In this document: piece by piece, positions 1-7,525 of the stretch | Layout: every line of letters begins with the position of its first letter | Position numbering within the stretch: position 1 is the first letter of the stretch | Assembly (NCBI RefSeq): GCF_001426435.1 | Contig: NZ_LMER01000001.1 | Span: forward strand, 170,616 to 234,615 | Direction: 5' to 3' | Length of the DNA stretch: 64,000 bases | Source of the DNA: Angustibacter sp. Root456 | GTDB taxonomy: Bacteria; Actinomycetota; Actinomycetes; Actinomycetales; Angustibacteraceae | Translations under genes and position numbers: made by a program | The notes under the pieces: model-generated | What the model was told of the DNA's origin: nothing | Seen by the model: only the letters and a program-made list of their open reading frames with translations | Database searches by the model: none

Positions 1-249
1 AAGCCACGCACCGGATGTGCGGGTGCCGTCCTGCCCGGGGATCCCGCGGGCGTCAACTTCACCCAGCACGCGCAGGGTCTGGCCCTGGCTGCGGCGCCGT
101 GCCCGCTCCAGCGCGGCCGCCACGGTCTTCAACGCCGGGTCGGGCAGCTGCCACAGCGGCAGCGCACTGAGTCGGTCGAAAACCTCCTCGAGGTCGGACA
201 GCACGACGTCCAGCGCGAGTGCGCCGCCGCCGTCCGCCCGATTCGTCAT
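1..249 (-). CDS. DUF222 / HNH endonuclease family protein, N-terminal fragment (runs off the left edge)
   Basis: An open frame starts at ATG 249 and continues to the window edge, giving 83 residues. The pattern of an acidic amphipathic start, an RARRRSQGQ segment and LGEVDARGIP followed by SGAWL is typical of the N-terminus of actinobacterial DUF222 proteins. Those usually end in a small HNH nuclease domain, which would lie outside the window. Such genes are multicopy in many actinobacteria and their function is not established. The fragment cannot show whether the gene is intact. The call rests on the residue pattern only. Confidence 0.6.
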   Translation of the reverse strand, partial: MTNRADGGGALALDVVLSDLEEVFDRLSALPLWQLPDPALKTVAAALERARRRSQGQTLRVLGEVDARGIPGQDGTRTSGAWL

Positions 250-376
250 GCGACAGACCTACGCACCACCACCGACAGACGCACTGTCCCGCAACTGGTC
301 TGTGGACAACACTACTTGCAGCGTCAACCTGTGGATAGCCAACTGACAACGACCGTCACGTGCAGGACACTGGAAC

Positions 377-859
377 ATGACCTCCTCACCCGTCGTCGTG
401 ACCCGGGTCCAGCCGGACGGCTGGCTGCGCCTGCGCGCTATTCGGCTGGCGGGGCTCGCCGAGTCCCCCGCCATGTTCGGGTCGACGCTCGCGCGGGAGC
501 AGTCGTTCGACGAAGCGGAGTGGCGCCGTCGGGCTGCCCGCCCCGCCACCTTCGTGGCCTCGCGCGACGGCGCCGACCTCGGAACCGCCGGGGTGTTCGA
601 GATCGACGGCGCCTGGTGGGTCATGGGCATGTGGATCGCGCCGAGTGCTCGCGGCACCGGCGTCGTGGAGGCGCTCGTCGTGGCGTGCGAGTCAGTGGCA
701 CGGGACGCAGGCGCCGACGCCATCGGGCTCGGCGTCATGGAGGACAACCCCCGTGGGCACGCGGCGTACCTGCGCCTCGGCTACGCGTTCACCGGTGAGC
801 GCGTGCACGTCCGGGACGGTCGCGACGAGCTGATGATGCGCAAACCGCTGCCCGCCTGA
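377..859 (+). CDS. GNAT-family N-acetyltransferase
   Basis: A 160-residue single-domain acetyltransferase of the GNAT superfamily, which moves an acetyl group from acetyl-CoA to an amine. The CoA-binding motif A is visible as IAPSARGTGV (about 87-96), with the conserved Arg/Gly pattern for the pyrophosphate. The C-terminal NPRGHAAYLRLGYAFTG stretch (124-140) is motif B, with the Tyr often used as general acid. The length is normal for the family. Substrate is unknown. The start ATG at 377 has no clear Shine-Dalgarno sequence; a weak GACACT -10-like box at 366-371 would fit a leaderless or near-leaderless message. It is divergent from the DUF222 gene and convergent with the next gene. Confidence 0.85.
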   Translation: MTSSPVVVTRVQPDGWLRLRAIRLAGLAESPAMFGSTLAREQSFDEAEWRRRAARPATFVASRDGADLGTAGVFEIDGAWWVMGMWIAPSARGTGVVEALVVACESVARDAGADAIGLGVMEDNPRGHAAYLRLGYAFTGERVHVRDGRDELMMRKPLPA

Positions 860-863
860 ACGG

Positions 864-1610
864 TCAGCCGCGGCCGACCTCGCGGTGCTTGCGGGCCATG
901 TCGGCGAGCGCCGCGCGGCGCTCGGCGTGGGCAGCGTGCACTGCGGCGCGGTCGCGCACGACGCGCCCGGGGACCCCGGCGATGATCGCGAGGTCGGGGT
1001 ACTCGCCGCGCGCGACGGCGTGCGCTGCCACCACGCTCCCCCGCCCGACGGTGGTGCCGCGCAGCACGCTCGCCTTGACGCCCACCCACACGTCGGGGCC
1101 CAGCCGAACGGGCGACTTGCTGATCCCCTGGTCCTTGATCGGCACGTCGAGGTCGTCGGTGACGTGGTCGAAGTCGCCGACGTACACCCAGTCCGACAGC
1201 AGACACGCGTCGCGCAGCTCGACGTCGAGGTAGCAGTTGATGGTGTCCTCACGACCGAGCACGCACTTGTCGCCGATGGTGAGCGTGCCCTCGTGCGCCC
1301 GCAGGCGGCAGCCGTCGCCGATGTGCACCCAGCGCCCCAGGACGACCCGCCCGTAGCCGGGCCGGGCCACGACCTCCACCCCGCGGCCGAGGAACACCAT
1401 GCCTCGGACGACGACGTGCGGGTTGCGCAGCCGCAGCAGGAGCAACCGCCAGTACCGCACGAGGTACCAGGGCGTGAACGCGCGGTGCCGCACCACCCAG
1501 CGCAGGCTCTCGCGCGTGAGAAAGCGCGCCTGCCGGGGGTCGCGCCCGTCGCGCAGCCGCACCAGCCACGCCCCGACGACGCCGCCGGGCACAGCCAGGT
1601 TCGCGACCAC
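864..1610 (-). CDS. Left-handed beta-helix (hexapeptide repeat) acyltransferase
   Basis: A 248-residue protein resembling WbbJ/WcaF-type O-acetyltransferases. After an N-terminal helical region (1-65) the middle (about 85-215) shows hexapeptide repeats such as VHIGDG, LTIGDK, VRLGPD, VWVGVK and TTVGRG. A DFDHVTDD segment (146-153) holds the likely catalytic His, and an AGVPGRVV closing motif (211-218) is typical of the family. It probably acetylates a sugar or polysaccharide precursor. It follows the methyltransferase gene by 3 nt on the same strand and is likely co-transcribed with it. Substrate cannot be deduced; the last 30 residues are charged and helical. Confidence 0.8.
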   Translation of the reverse strand: MVANLAVPGGVVGAWLVRLRDGRDPRQARFLTRESLRWVVRHRAFTPWYLVRYWRLLLLRLRNPHVVVRGMVFLGRGVEVVARPGYGRVVLGRWVHIGDGCRLRAHEGTLTIGDKCVLGREDTINCYLDVELRDACLLSDWVYVGDFDHVTDDLDVPIKDQGISKSPVRLGPDVWVGVKASVLRGTTVGRGSVVAAHAVARGEYPDLAIIAGVPGRVVRDRAAVHAAHAERRAALADMARKHREVGRG

Positions 1611-1613
1611 GAC

Positions 1614-2573
1614 CTACGGCTTGGTGCCGGTGACGCCGACGTTGTAGAAGAAGCGGTCCGGCACCACGGCGTCGAGCACGCGGTCGACCGTCGACAGCGC
1701 CCGCCACGAGCCGAATGCGAACTTCGCCCAGCGCAGCCCGAGTCGTTCGGGGTTCACCGCCGCCTCGAAGGTGCGCACCGGCCAGCCCAGGAACGCCGCC
1801 GTGAGCTCCTCGGTGACGGTGCGGACGTCGACCGCGCCGGCCCGCAGTGCCGTCCGGGCGAGCTCGTCGGGGTCGAACGTGTGCAGGTCGACCACCCACT
1901 CCAGCGCGGCCGCGCGCGAGGACTCGTCGAGTTCCTCCTTGGACCGAGACCACTTCTCGCGCAACGGCTTCAGGTGCGTGATCCGGGTCGCGGCCTCCCA
2001 CGTGAGGCGGCCCAGCCGGCGGGCGTACCAGTTGCCGATGGTGGTCGGCTCCCCGGCGATGACGAAGCGACCGCCCGGCTTGAGGACGCGCAGCATCTCG
2101 CGCAGAGCCTGCTCGACGTCCGGGATGTGGTGGATCACCGCGTGCCCCACGACGAGGTCGAAGGTGTCGTCGTCGTACGGCAGGCGCTCGGCGTCGGCGA
2201 CCCGCCCCTCCACCGAGAAGCCCAGCCGCTGGGCGTTGCGCTGCGCCGCCTCGACCATGCCCGGCGACAGGTCGGTGACGTGCACCTCGTCGATCACGCC
2301 GGCCTGCTTGAGGTTGAGCGAGAAGAAGCCGGTGCCCGCGCCCACCTCGAGGGCCCGCCCGTACGGCCACCCCTCGCGCCCGGCCACGGCGACGAAGCGG
2401 TCGCGCGCGTAGTCGATGCAGCGGTCGTCGAACGAGATCGACCACTTCTCGTCGTAGCTCGCTGCCTCCCAGTCGTGGTACAGCACCTGGGCGAGCTTGG
2501 TGTCGGTCCAGGCCGCCTCGACCTCGTCGGCGGAGGCAGCCGGACGCGGCGCCGGATCGGGAACAGCGCTCAT
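1614..2573 (-). CDS. Class I SAM-dependent methyltransferase
   Basis: A 319-residue protein with a Rossmann-type methyltransferase core. Motif I is ALEVGAGTGFF (about 74-84), an acidic ribose-binding residue follows in VTDLSPGM (99-106), and ADAERLPYDDDTFDLVV and the VLKPGGRFVIAGEP motif complete the Ubie/Methyltransf_11 pattern. The C-terminal 120 residues are an extra helical region that may bind substrate. Start ATG 2573 was chosen because it overlaps the stop codon of the upstream enoyl-CoA hydratase by one base (TGATG), the signature of translational coupling. A longer open frame upstream only shadows the hydratase gene. Substrate unknown; the hydratase partner hints at a lipid or acyl-CoA context. 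Confidence 0.85.
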   Translation of the reverse strand: MSAVPDPAPRPAASADEVEAAWTDTKLAQVLYHDWEAASYDEKWSISFDDRCIDYARDRFVAVAGREGWPYGRALEVGAGTGFFSLNLKQAGVIDEVHVTDLSPGMVEAAQRNAQRLGFSVEGRVADAERLPYDDDTFDLVVGHAVIHHIPDVEQALREMLRVLKPGGRFVIAGEPTTIGNWYARRLGRLTWEAATRITHLKPLREKWSRSKEELDESSRAAALEWVVDLHTFDPDELARTALRAGAVDVRTVTEELTAAFLGWPVRTFEAAVNPERLGLRWAKFAFGSWRALSTVDRVLDAVVPDRFFYNVGVTGTKP

Positions 2574-3352
2574 CAGCGACCCTCGAACCGCGCCTTGCCC
2601 GGGCCGTCCGTGACGAACGACTGCATGCCGATCTCGCGGTCGCGCGTGGCGAACAGCGCGCTGAACTGCATGCGCTCGATCTCCAGACCGGTGTCGAGGT
2701 CGGTCTCGATCCCCCGGTCGATCGCCTCCTTGGCGGCGCGCAGCGCGTACGCCGGTCCGCCGACGTAGCGGCTCACCATCTCGCGCGCCGCGGTGTAGAC
2801 GTCGTCCGGCGCGACCACCTGGTCGACCAGGCCGAGCGCGAGCGCCTCGTCGGCGGCGACGAATCGGCCCGAGTAGATGAGGTCCTTGGCCTTCGAGACG
2901 CCGATGAGTCGTGGCAGCCGCTGCGTACCACCCGCCCCCGGGATGATGCCGAGCTGGATCTCGGGCTGCCCCACCTTGGCGTTGTCGCCGCAGACGCGGA
3001 AGTCGCAGCACAGCGCGAGCTCGAGGCCGCCACCCAGGGCGTAGCCGGTGATCGCGGCGACGGTGGGCTTCGGGATGCGGGCGACCGCACCCAGCGTCGA
3101 CTGCAGCGCGGCCGATCGGTCGACCATGTCGGTGTAGCTCATGCCCTGCATCTGCTTGATGTCGGCGCCGGCTGCGAAGACCTTCTCGCCGCCGTAGACC
3201 ACGACGGCGCTGACGTCGCGTCGCTCGGTGGCCTCGCGGGCCGCGGCCCCGATCTCGTCCTGCACCTGCGCGTTCAGCGCGTTCATCGGTGGACGGTCGA
3301 GCCGGATCGTGCCGATTCCACCGTCTACCTCGAGCCGGACGAACTCGCCCAC
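2573..3352 (-). CDS. Enoyl-CoA hydratase/isomerase family protein
   Basis: A 259-residue crotonase-fold enzyme that hydrates trans-2-enoyl-CoA in beta-oxidation-type pathways. Oxyanion-hole segments FAAGADIKQMQ (59-69) and GYALGGGLELAL (103-114) are intact. Both catalytic glutamates of true hydratases are present, E111 in GGGLEL and E131 in QPEIQLGIIPGAGGTQR. GTG 3352 is the preferred start: AGGAGG sits six bases before it, while the upstream in-frame ATG lies inside the preceding YbjN gene. The stop overlaps the start of the methyltransferase. The exact acyl-CoA substrate is not visible. Confidence 0.9.
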   Translation of the reverse strand: MGEFVRLEVDGGIGTIRLDRPPMNALNAQVQDEIGAAAREATERRDVSAVVVYGGEKVFAAGADIKQMQGMSYTDMVDRSAALQSTLGAVARIPKPTVAAITGYALGGGLELALCCDFRVCGDNAKVGQPEIQLGIIPGAGGTQRLPRLIGVSKAKDLIYSGRFVAADEALALGLVDQVVAPDDVYTAAREMVSRYVGGPAYALRAAKEAIDRGIETDLDTGLEIERMQFSALFATRDREIGMQSFVTDGPGKARFEGR

Positions 3353-3390
3353 GTCGAACCTCCTGAAGCTGGCTGTGGTCGCGAGCGAGC

Positions 3391-3840
3391 CTAGCCGTCC
3401 GCCGCGGGCGACCCGCCGAGGCTCTCGTGCCACATGCCGACGGCGGTCAGCAGCAGCTCCAGGGACGACGTCACGACCTCCTTGAGCGGCGTGCCCGTGG
3501 TGACGACGTGGTCGGCGGACGCCACGAGGATGCCCTCACCGAGGGTCAGCTTGACCACGGAGAGGCGGGACGCCACCGCGTTGCAGGCCCGCAGCAACGT
3601 GAGCTCGTCGCCGGGCGTCGCGTCGCCGAGGCGCCACTGGCCGAAGACCCGCAGCACCGTGATCTCGCCCTCGGTGCACCGCACGTACAGCGGCTGCCCC
3701 TGCACCTTCACCGCGACGTCGCCGTCGGAGTCGATGTCAGGCCGGTAGCCCTCGTCGAGCAGGACGTCGAGCACGCGCCCGCGCAGGGGGTGCTCGTGCG
3801 CCGGTGGCGGGAAGTCGGGCAAGGAGGTCGGGTCGGTCAT
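3391..3840 (-). CDS. YbjN domain-containing protein
   Basis: A 149-residue soluble protein with the YbjN / type III secretion chaperone-like fold. A short proline-rich start is followed by LRGRVLDVLLDEGYRPDIDSDGDVAVKVQGQPLYVRC and a TLGEGILVASADHVV strand, matching actinobacterial YbjN proteins. These are thought to act as protein-binding or sensory modulators, but no biochemical role is established. ATG 3840 is preceded by TACCGT (3848-3853, minus strand) seven bases upstream with no Shine-Dalgarno, so it is probably leaderless. It lies 38 bp before the hydratase gene and diverges from the marR promoter. Confidence 0.75.
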   Translation of the reverse strand: MTDPTSLPDFPPPAHEHPLRGRVLDVLLDEGYRPDIDSDGDVAVKVQGQPLYVRCTEGEITVLRVFGQWRLGDATPGDELTLLRACNAVASRLSVVKLTLGEGILVASADHVVTTGTPLKEVVTSSLELLLTAVGMWHESLGGSPAADG

Positions 3841-3901
3841 GGCGCCCACGGTAGTCGGCGGAGCACCCGCGATCCTCCGGGCCGGGCGGGCCCGGCAAGG
3901 A

Positions 3902-3939
3902 AGTTGCATGAGGCAACTAACGGCTCGTATAGTTGCCCT
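3902..3939 (+). promoter_or_regulatory. MarR-type operator overlapping the marR promoter
   Basis: Three copies of the half-site AGTTGC/GCAACT occur at 3902-3907, 3913-3918 and 3931-3936. They form two overlapping palindromes: AGTTGC-N5-GCAACT, and the 8-bp perfect arms GGCAACTA (3912-3919) and TAGTTGCC (3930-3937). The -35 TTGCAT (3904-3909) and -10 TATAGT (3928-3933), 18 bp apart, are buried in these arms. The predicted transcription start falls on the A of the marR ATG (3940). Binding of the adjacent MarR protein here would shut off its own operon; this is inferred from position and symmetry. Confidence 0.8.
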
Positions 3940-4437
3940 ATGCACTCCGCCGTTGACCTCGAACGCGAGCTGGTGCGGTTCACCCGCACCGCGCGCGGGG
4001 CGGGCTTTCGCGCCGCAGACGTCCTGTCCCCCGGTCTCGAGCACAGCGGGTACGCCCTCGTCGTCGTCATCGAGCGGCTCGGCCAGGCCCACGCCTGCGA
4101 GCTGGCCGACGTCATGGGCCTCGACAAGTCGACGGTCAGCCGCCTGCTGGCGTCCCTCGCCCACCGCGATCTCATCGAACGCACCACCGACCCCACCGAC
4201 CGCCGGTCGCACGTGGTCTCGCTGTCCCCCCACGGCCGGGCCCGGCTCGCCGCCGTCCGCGACGAGCACAGCGCCGACCTCGCCCGCGTCCTGGCGGACT
4301 GGTCGAGCGAGGAGATCGACGACGCCGTGCGCCTCATCGCCCGGCTCAGCGACGGGCTCGCCGCTCCACGTCCGTCACGCTCCGCAGACCTGACCCCCAC
4401 CTCCCCCGAGCCCAGCCAGGAGAACGCCCCCGCATGA
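3940..4437 (+). CDS. MarR-family transcriptional regulator of the adjacent exporter
   Basis: A 165-residue winged-helix repressor. The recognition region runs from about 51 to 75 (HACELADVMGLDKSTVSRLLASL) and the wing carries DPTDRRSHVVSLS (84-96), the DxRxxxVxLT-type signature of MarR proteins. N- and C-terminal helices supply the dimer interface; the last 25 residues are a Pro/Ser-rich tail. The ATG at 3940 coincides with the predicted transcription start, so the message appears leaderless. Its stop overlaps the start of the exporter gene by four bases (ATGA). It is expected to repress itself and the exporter until a small, probably aromatic, ligand binds. Confidence 0.9.
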   Translation: MHSAVDLERELVRFTRTARGAGFRAADVLSPGLEHSGYALVVVIERLGQAHACELADVMGLDKSTVSRLLASLAHRDLIERTTDPTDRRSHVVSLSPHGRARLAAVRDEHSADLARVLADWSSEEIDDAVRLIARLSDGLAAPRPSRSADLTPTSPEPSQENAPA

Positions 4438-6032
4438 GCACCACCGTCTCGACCGCGCCGAGTCCCACCGGCTACCTCCCGCACCGCCAGGTGCTCGAGG
4501 TGCTGTGGGGTCTGCTCCTCGCGCTGTTCGTCTCGTCGCTGTCCGCGACCGTCGTCGGCACGGCGCTGCCGACGATCGTCGGCGAGCTCGGCGGCCAGGA
4601 CAAGCTCGCCTGGGTCGCCACCGCCACGATCCTCACGATGACCGTCTCGATCCCGTTGTGGGGCAAGCTCTCCGACCTCTACGGCCGCAAGCGGCTGTTC
4701 CAGCTCTCGATCGTCGTGTACGTCGTCGCGTCGGTGTTCGCCGGCATGGCTCAGAACATGCCCGAGCTCATCGCGGCACGCGCAGTGCAGGGCGTCGGCG
4801 TCGGCGGCATGCAGGCGCTGGCACAGGCGATCATGGCCGACATCGTCAGCCCGCGTGAGCGCGGCCGGTACTCGGGCTACCTCGGGGCGTCGTTCGGCCT
4901 GGCCACCGTCGCCGGCCCGCTGATCGGCGGCTTCCTCGTCGACGGTCCCGGCTGGCGCTGGTGCTTCTACGTCGGCGTCCCGTTCGCCGTCGCCGCCCTG
5001 ATCGTGATCCAGCGCGTGCTGAAGGTCACCGCCCCGCGCCGCGACGTCAGCATCGACTGGGCGGGCGCCGCCGCCCTCACCCTCTCGGCGTCCAGCCTCA
5101 TCGTCTGGCTGTCGCTGGGTGGTCAGGAGTTCGAGTGGGCCTCGGGCTGGACCATCGCCTTCCTGGCCGTCACCGTGGTCGCGCTCGTCGTGGCCGTGGT
5201 GGCCGAGCGCCGGGCCGCTGACCCGATCCTGCCGCCGCGGCTGTTCCGTGACCGCACATTCAACCTCACGAGCATCACCGGCTTCTTCGTCGGCGTGGCG
5301 CTGTTCGGCGTGATGATCTACCTCCCGCAGTACTTCCAGATCGTCAAGGGCGAGTCGCCGACGGCGAGCGGCCTGCTCACCCTGCCGATGGTCGCCACGA
5401 TGCTGCTGACCTCGATGGTGAGCGGCAAGCGCATCACAGCCACCGGCCGTTGGAAGGTCTACCCCGTCGTCGGCACCGCCCTCATGGCCGTGGCCCTGGG
5501 CCTGCTCTCACGCATCCACGCCGACACCTCACTCGTGCTGGTGAGTCTCGACATCGCCCTGCTCGGCCTCGGGCTCGGCCTGACGATGCAGGTGCTGGTG
5601 CTCGCGGTGCAGAACGCCGCTCAGCCGCGCGACATCGGCATCGCCACGAGCGCAGCGAACTTCTTCCGCTCCATGGGCGGTGCCGTCGGCATCGCGGTGT
5701 TCGGGGCTCTGCTCACCAGCCGCCTGCACGACGCCCTGCCGGGGCTGCTGCAGAAGGCCGGTGTGCCCGCCAAGGCCATGGCGGGCGCCGGCAAGCTCGG
5801 CACCCCCGACGCGGTAGCCGCCCTACCAGCACCCGTGCGGCACGCCGTGCGCGAGGCCTTCACCCTCGGGCTCGACCGCATCTTCCTGGTCGGTCTGCCG
5901 GTGGCCGCTGCGGGCACGATCGTGCTCCTGTTCGTGCGCGAGGTCGCGCTGCGTACACACGCCCCGACCGAGCCCCCGGCGCCCGAGCCCAGCACCGACG
6001 CGCTGCAGACGGCGACGGAGGCCAGCGTCTGA
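4434..6032 (+). CDS. MFS drug exporter of the DHA2 (EmrB/QacA) family, 14 TM
   Basis: A 532-residue inner-membrane antiporter with about 14 hydrophobic segments, the size and layout of DHA2 family proton-driven multidrug exporters. Motif A is GKLSDLYGRKR (77-87) between TM2 and TM3, and the antiporter motif C is LGASFGLATVAGPLIGG (149-165) in TM5. The C-terminus is a cytoplasmic Pro/Glu-rich tail. It is translationally coupled to marR (ATGA overlap), so it should be induced when the repressor releases its operator. Substrates cannot be predicted. Confidence 0.92.
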   Translation: MSTTVSTAPSPTGYLPHRQVLEVLWGLLLALFVSSLSATVVGTALPTIVGELGGQDKLAWVATATILTMTVSIPLWGKLSDLYGRKRLFQLSIVVYVVASVFAGMAQNMPELIAARAVQGVGVGGMQALAQAIMADIVSPRERGRYSGYLGASFGLATVAGPLIGGFLVDGPGWRWCFYVGVPFAVAALIVIQRVLKVTAPRRDVSIDWAGAAALTLSASSLIVWLSLGGQEFEWASGWTIAFLAVTVVALVVAVVAERRAADPILPPRLFRDRTFNLTSITGFFVGVALFGVMIYLPQYFQIVKGESPTASGLLTLPMVATMLLTSMVSGKRITATGRWKVYPVVGTALMAVALGLLSRIHADTSLVLVSLDIALLGLGLGLTMQVLVLAVQNAAQPRDIGIATSAANFFRSMGGAVGIAVFGALLTSRLHDALPGLLQKAGVPAKAMAGAGKLGTPDAVAALPAPVRHAVREAFTLGLDRIFLVGLPVAAAGTIVLLFVREVALRTHAPTEPPAPEPSTDALQTATEASV

Positions 6033-6072
6033 GCCGCGGAATGCGCTGCGGGGTGGCGAGGTTGGCCCGGGC

Positions 6073-7017
6073 ATGACCAGCGCCGTCGTCGCCCCGCACT
6101 ACGGACCGCCCGACGTCCTCGAGCTCGTCGACGTCGAGGTGCCGGCCCCTGGGCCCGGCCAGGTGGTGGTCGACGTGCGAGCCGCCGGCACGAACCCGGC
6201 GGACGTGAAGTCCTACAGCGGGGAGTGGGGCACCGACCCGAACCGGCTGCCGATGCGGCTGGGCTTCGAGGCCTCCGGGGTCGTGCGGGCGGTCGGGCCG
6301 GACGCCGTCGGGCCCGCCGGCCCGGTCGCCGTGGGCGACGAGGTCGTGGTGTTCCGCACCTCGGGCGCGTACGCCGAGCGCCTGCTCGTGCGGGCGCCAG
6401 CGGTGCTGCCCAAGCCCGCTGAGCTGCCGTGGGACGCCGCCGCCGGCCTGCTGCTGGCGGGCACGACCGCCATCCACACCGTCGTGGCGGCCGAGGTGCG
6501 CGAGGGCGAGACCGTGCTGGTGCACGGCGGCAGCGGTGGGGTCGGCCTGATGGCCGTGCAGCTCGCGGCAGCCCAGGGTGCGCGCGTCATCGCCACGGCC
6601 CGGCCGACGGCGCACGACCTGCTGCGCGAGCTGGGTGCAGAGCCAGTGACCTACGGGCCGGGGTTGGCCGACCGGGTGCGCGGGCTGGCCTCGCGCGTGG
6701 ATGCGGCCATCGACACGGTGGGCACCGACGAGGCGCTCGACTCCTCACTCGAGCTCGGGGTCGATCCGCAGCGCATCGCGAGCATCGCCGCGTTCGAGCG
6801 CGGCGCCCGGCTGGGCATCCGGTTGCTCGGCTCGGGCCCCGGCGACGAGGCCGGCGACGAGCTGCGCCTGGCCTCCCGTCGCCGACTCATCGAGGACGCC
6901 GCGGCCGGCCGCCTGCGCGTCGTCGTCGCCGCCACCTTCCCGCTGGCCGACGTCGCCGAGGCGCACCGCGCCCTCATGGGCGCGCACTCCCCCGGCAAGA
7001 TCGTCCTGACGGTCTAG
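6073..7017 (+). CDS. Zinc-independent quinone oxidoreductase (MDR superfamily)
   Basis: A 314-residue medium-chain dehydrogenase/reductase of the NADPH:quinone oxidoreductase (QOR) type. The N-terminal GroES-like domain contains AAGTNPADVKSYSG (37-50), the typical QOR sequence. The nucleotide-binding fold carries HGGSGGVGLMAVQLA (151-165), where the AxxGxxG-like motif binds NADPH. The Cys/His zinc ligands of alcohol dehydrogenases are absent. It probably reduces quinones or enone electrophiles. Lies 40 bp after the exporter, in the same direction, and could share its transcript; it ends 4 bp from a convergent gene. Confidence 0.85.
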   Translation: MTSAVVAPHYGPPDVLELVDVEVPAPGPGQVVVDVRAAGTNPADVKSYSGEWGTDPNRLPMRLGFEASGVVRAVGPDAVGPAGPVAVGDEVVVFRTSGAYAERLLVRAPAVLPKPAELPWDAAAGLLLAGTTAIHTVVAAEVREGETVLVHGGSGGVGLMAVQLAAAQGARVIATARPTAHDLLRELGAEPVTYGPGLADRVRGLASRVDAAIDTVGTDEALDSSLELGVDPQRIASIAAFERGARLGIRLLGSGPGDEAGDELRLASRRRLIEDAAAGRLRVVVAATFPLADVAEAHRALMGAHSPGKIVLTV

Positions 7018-7021
7018 CCGC

Positions 7022-7462
7022 TCAGTCCGTCGTCGGCTCGAGCACGAACACCGGGATCAGGCGGTCGGTCTTGGTCTGGTACTCGGCGTAGTCCGGCCAC
7101 ACCTGCACCGCGCGGTCCCACCAAAGGGCCCGCTCGTCGCCGTCGAGCTCGCGCGCGACGTAGTCGCGGCGATCGGGGCCGTCCTGCAGCTCGACGTGCG
7201 AGTCGGCGACGAGGTTGTGGTACCAGACGGGGTGCTCGGGTGCGCCCCCCTTGGAGGCGACGACCGCGTAGCGGCCCTCGTGCTCGACCCGCATCAGCGG
7301 GGTCTTGCGCAGCAGCCCGGACTTCGCGCCGCGGCTGGTGAGCACGATGATCGGCACGTCCTGCATCGTGTTGGCCTCGGCGCCGCCCGACCGCTCGAAC
7401 TGCTCGACCTGGTCGCGCACCCAGGGCGCGGGACTGGGCTCGTAGGTTCCCTGAAGTGGCAT
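7022..7462 (-). CDS. Nitroreductase/deazaflavin-dependent oxidoreductase family protein (Ddn-like, F420 type)
   Basis: A 146-residue split beta-barrel protein of the family that includes the mycobacterial F420H2-dependent nitroreductase Ddn. Diagnostic segments are [38 protein letters not shown] and [18 protein letters not shown], and the SG-x-x-RKTPL sequence contributes to the F420 phosphate site in relatives. Such enzymes reduce quinones, nitro compounds or coumarins using F420H2. The specific substrate is unknown. Its presence suggests that the organism makes cofactor F420. It diverges from glgX with 63 bp between starts. Confidence 0.85.
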   Translation of the reverse strand: MPLQGTYEPSPAPWVRDQVEQFERSGGAEANTMQDVPIIVLTSRGAKSGLLRKTPLMRVEHEGRYAVVASKGGAPEHPVWYHNLVADSHVELQDGPDRRDYVARELDGDERALWWDRAVQVWPDYAEYQTKTDRLIPVFVLEPTTD

Positions 7463-7495
7463 GACGACGACAACACGCGTCCCCTGTCAGCGATT

Positions 7496-7510
7496 CCGGT
7501 GCACCGGTGC
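7496..7510. promoter_or_regulatory. Nested palindromes upstream of glgX
   Basis: CCGGTGCACCGG (7496-7507) is a perfect 12-bp palindrome, and GCACCGGTGC (7501-7510) is a second perfect palindrome sharing half of it. They lie in the 63-bp region between the F420-type gene and glgX, 15 bp before the glgX start. This could be a regulator site, but short GC palindromes are common by chance in DNA of this composition. Confidence 0.35.
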
Positions 7511-7525
7511 GGGAGACTGTCGCGA

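Noticed and set aside
885-2768. A 627-codon plus-strand frame across the acyltransferase and methyltransferase genes
   Set aside because: The encoded sequence is low-complexity and lacks any motif, whereas the minus-strand genes have clear domains and coupled starts.
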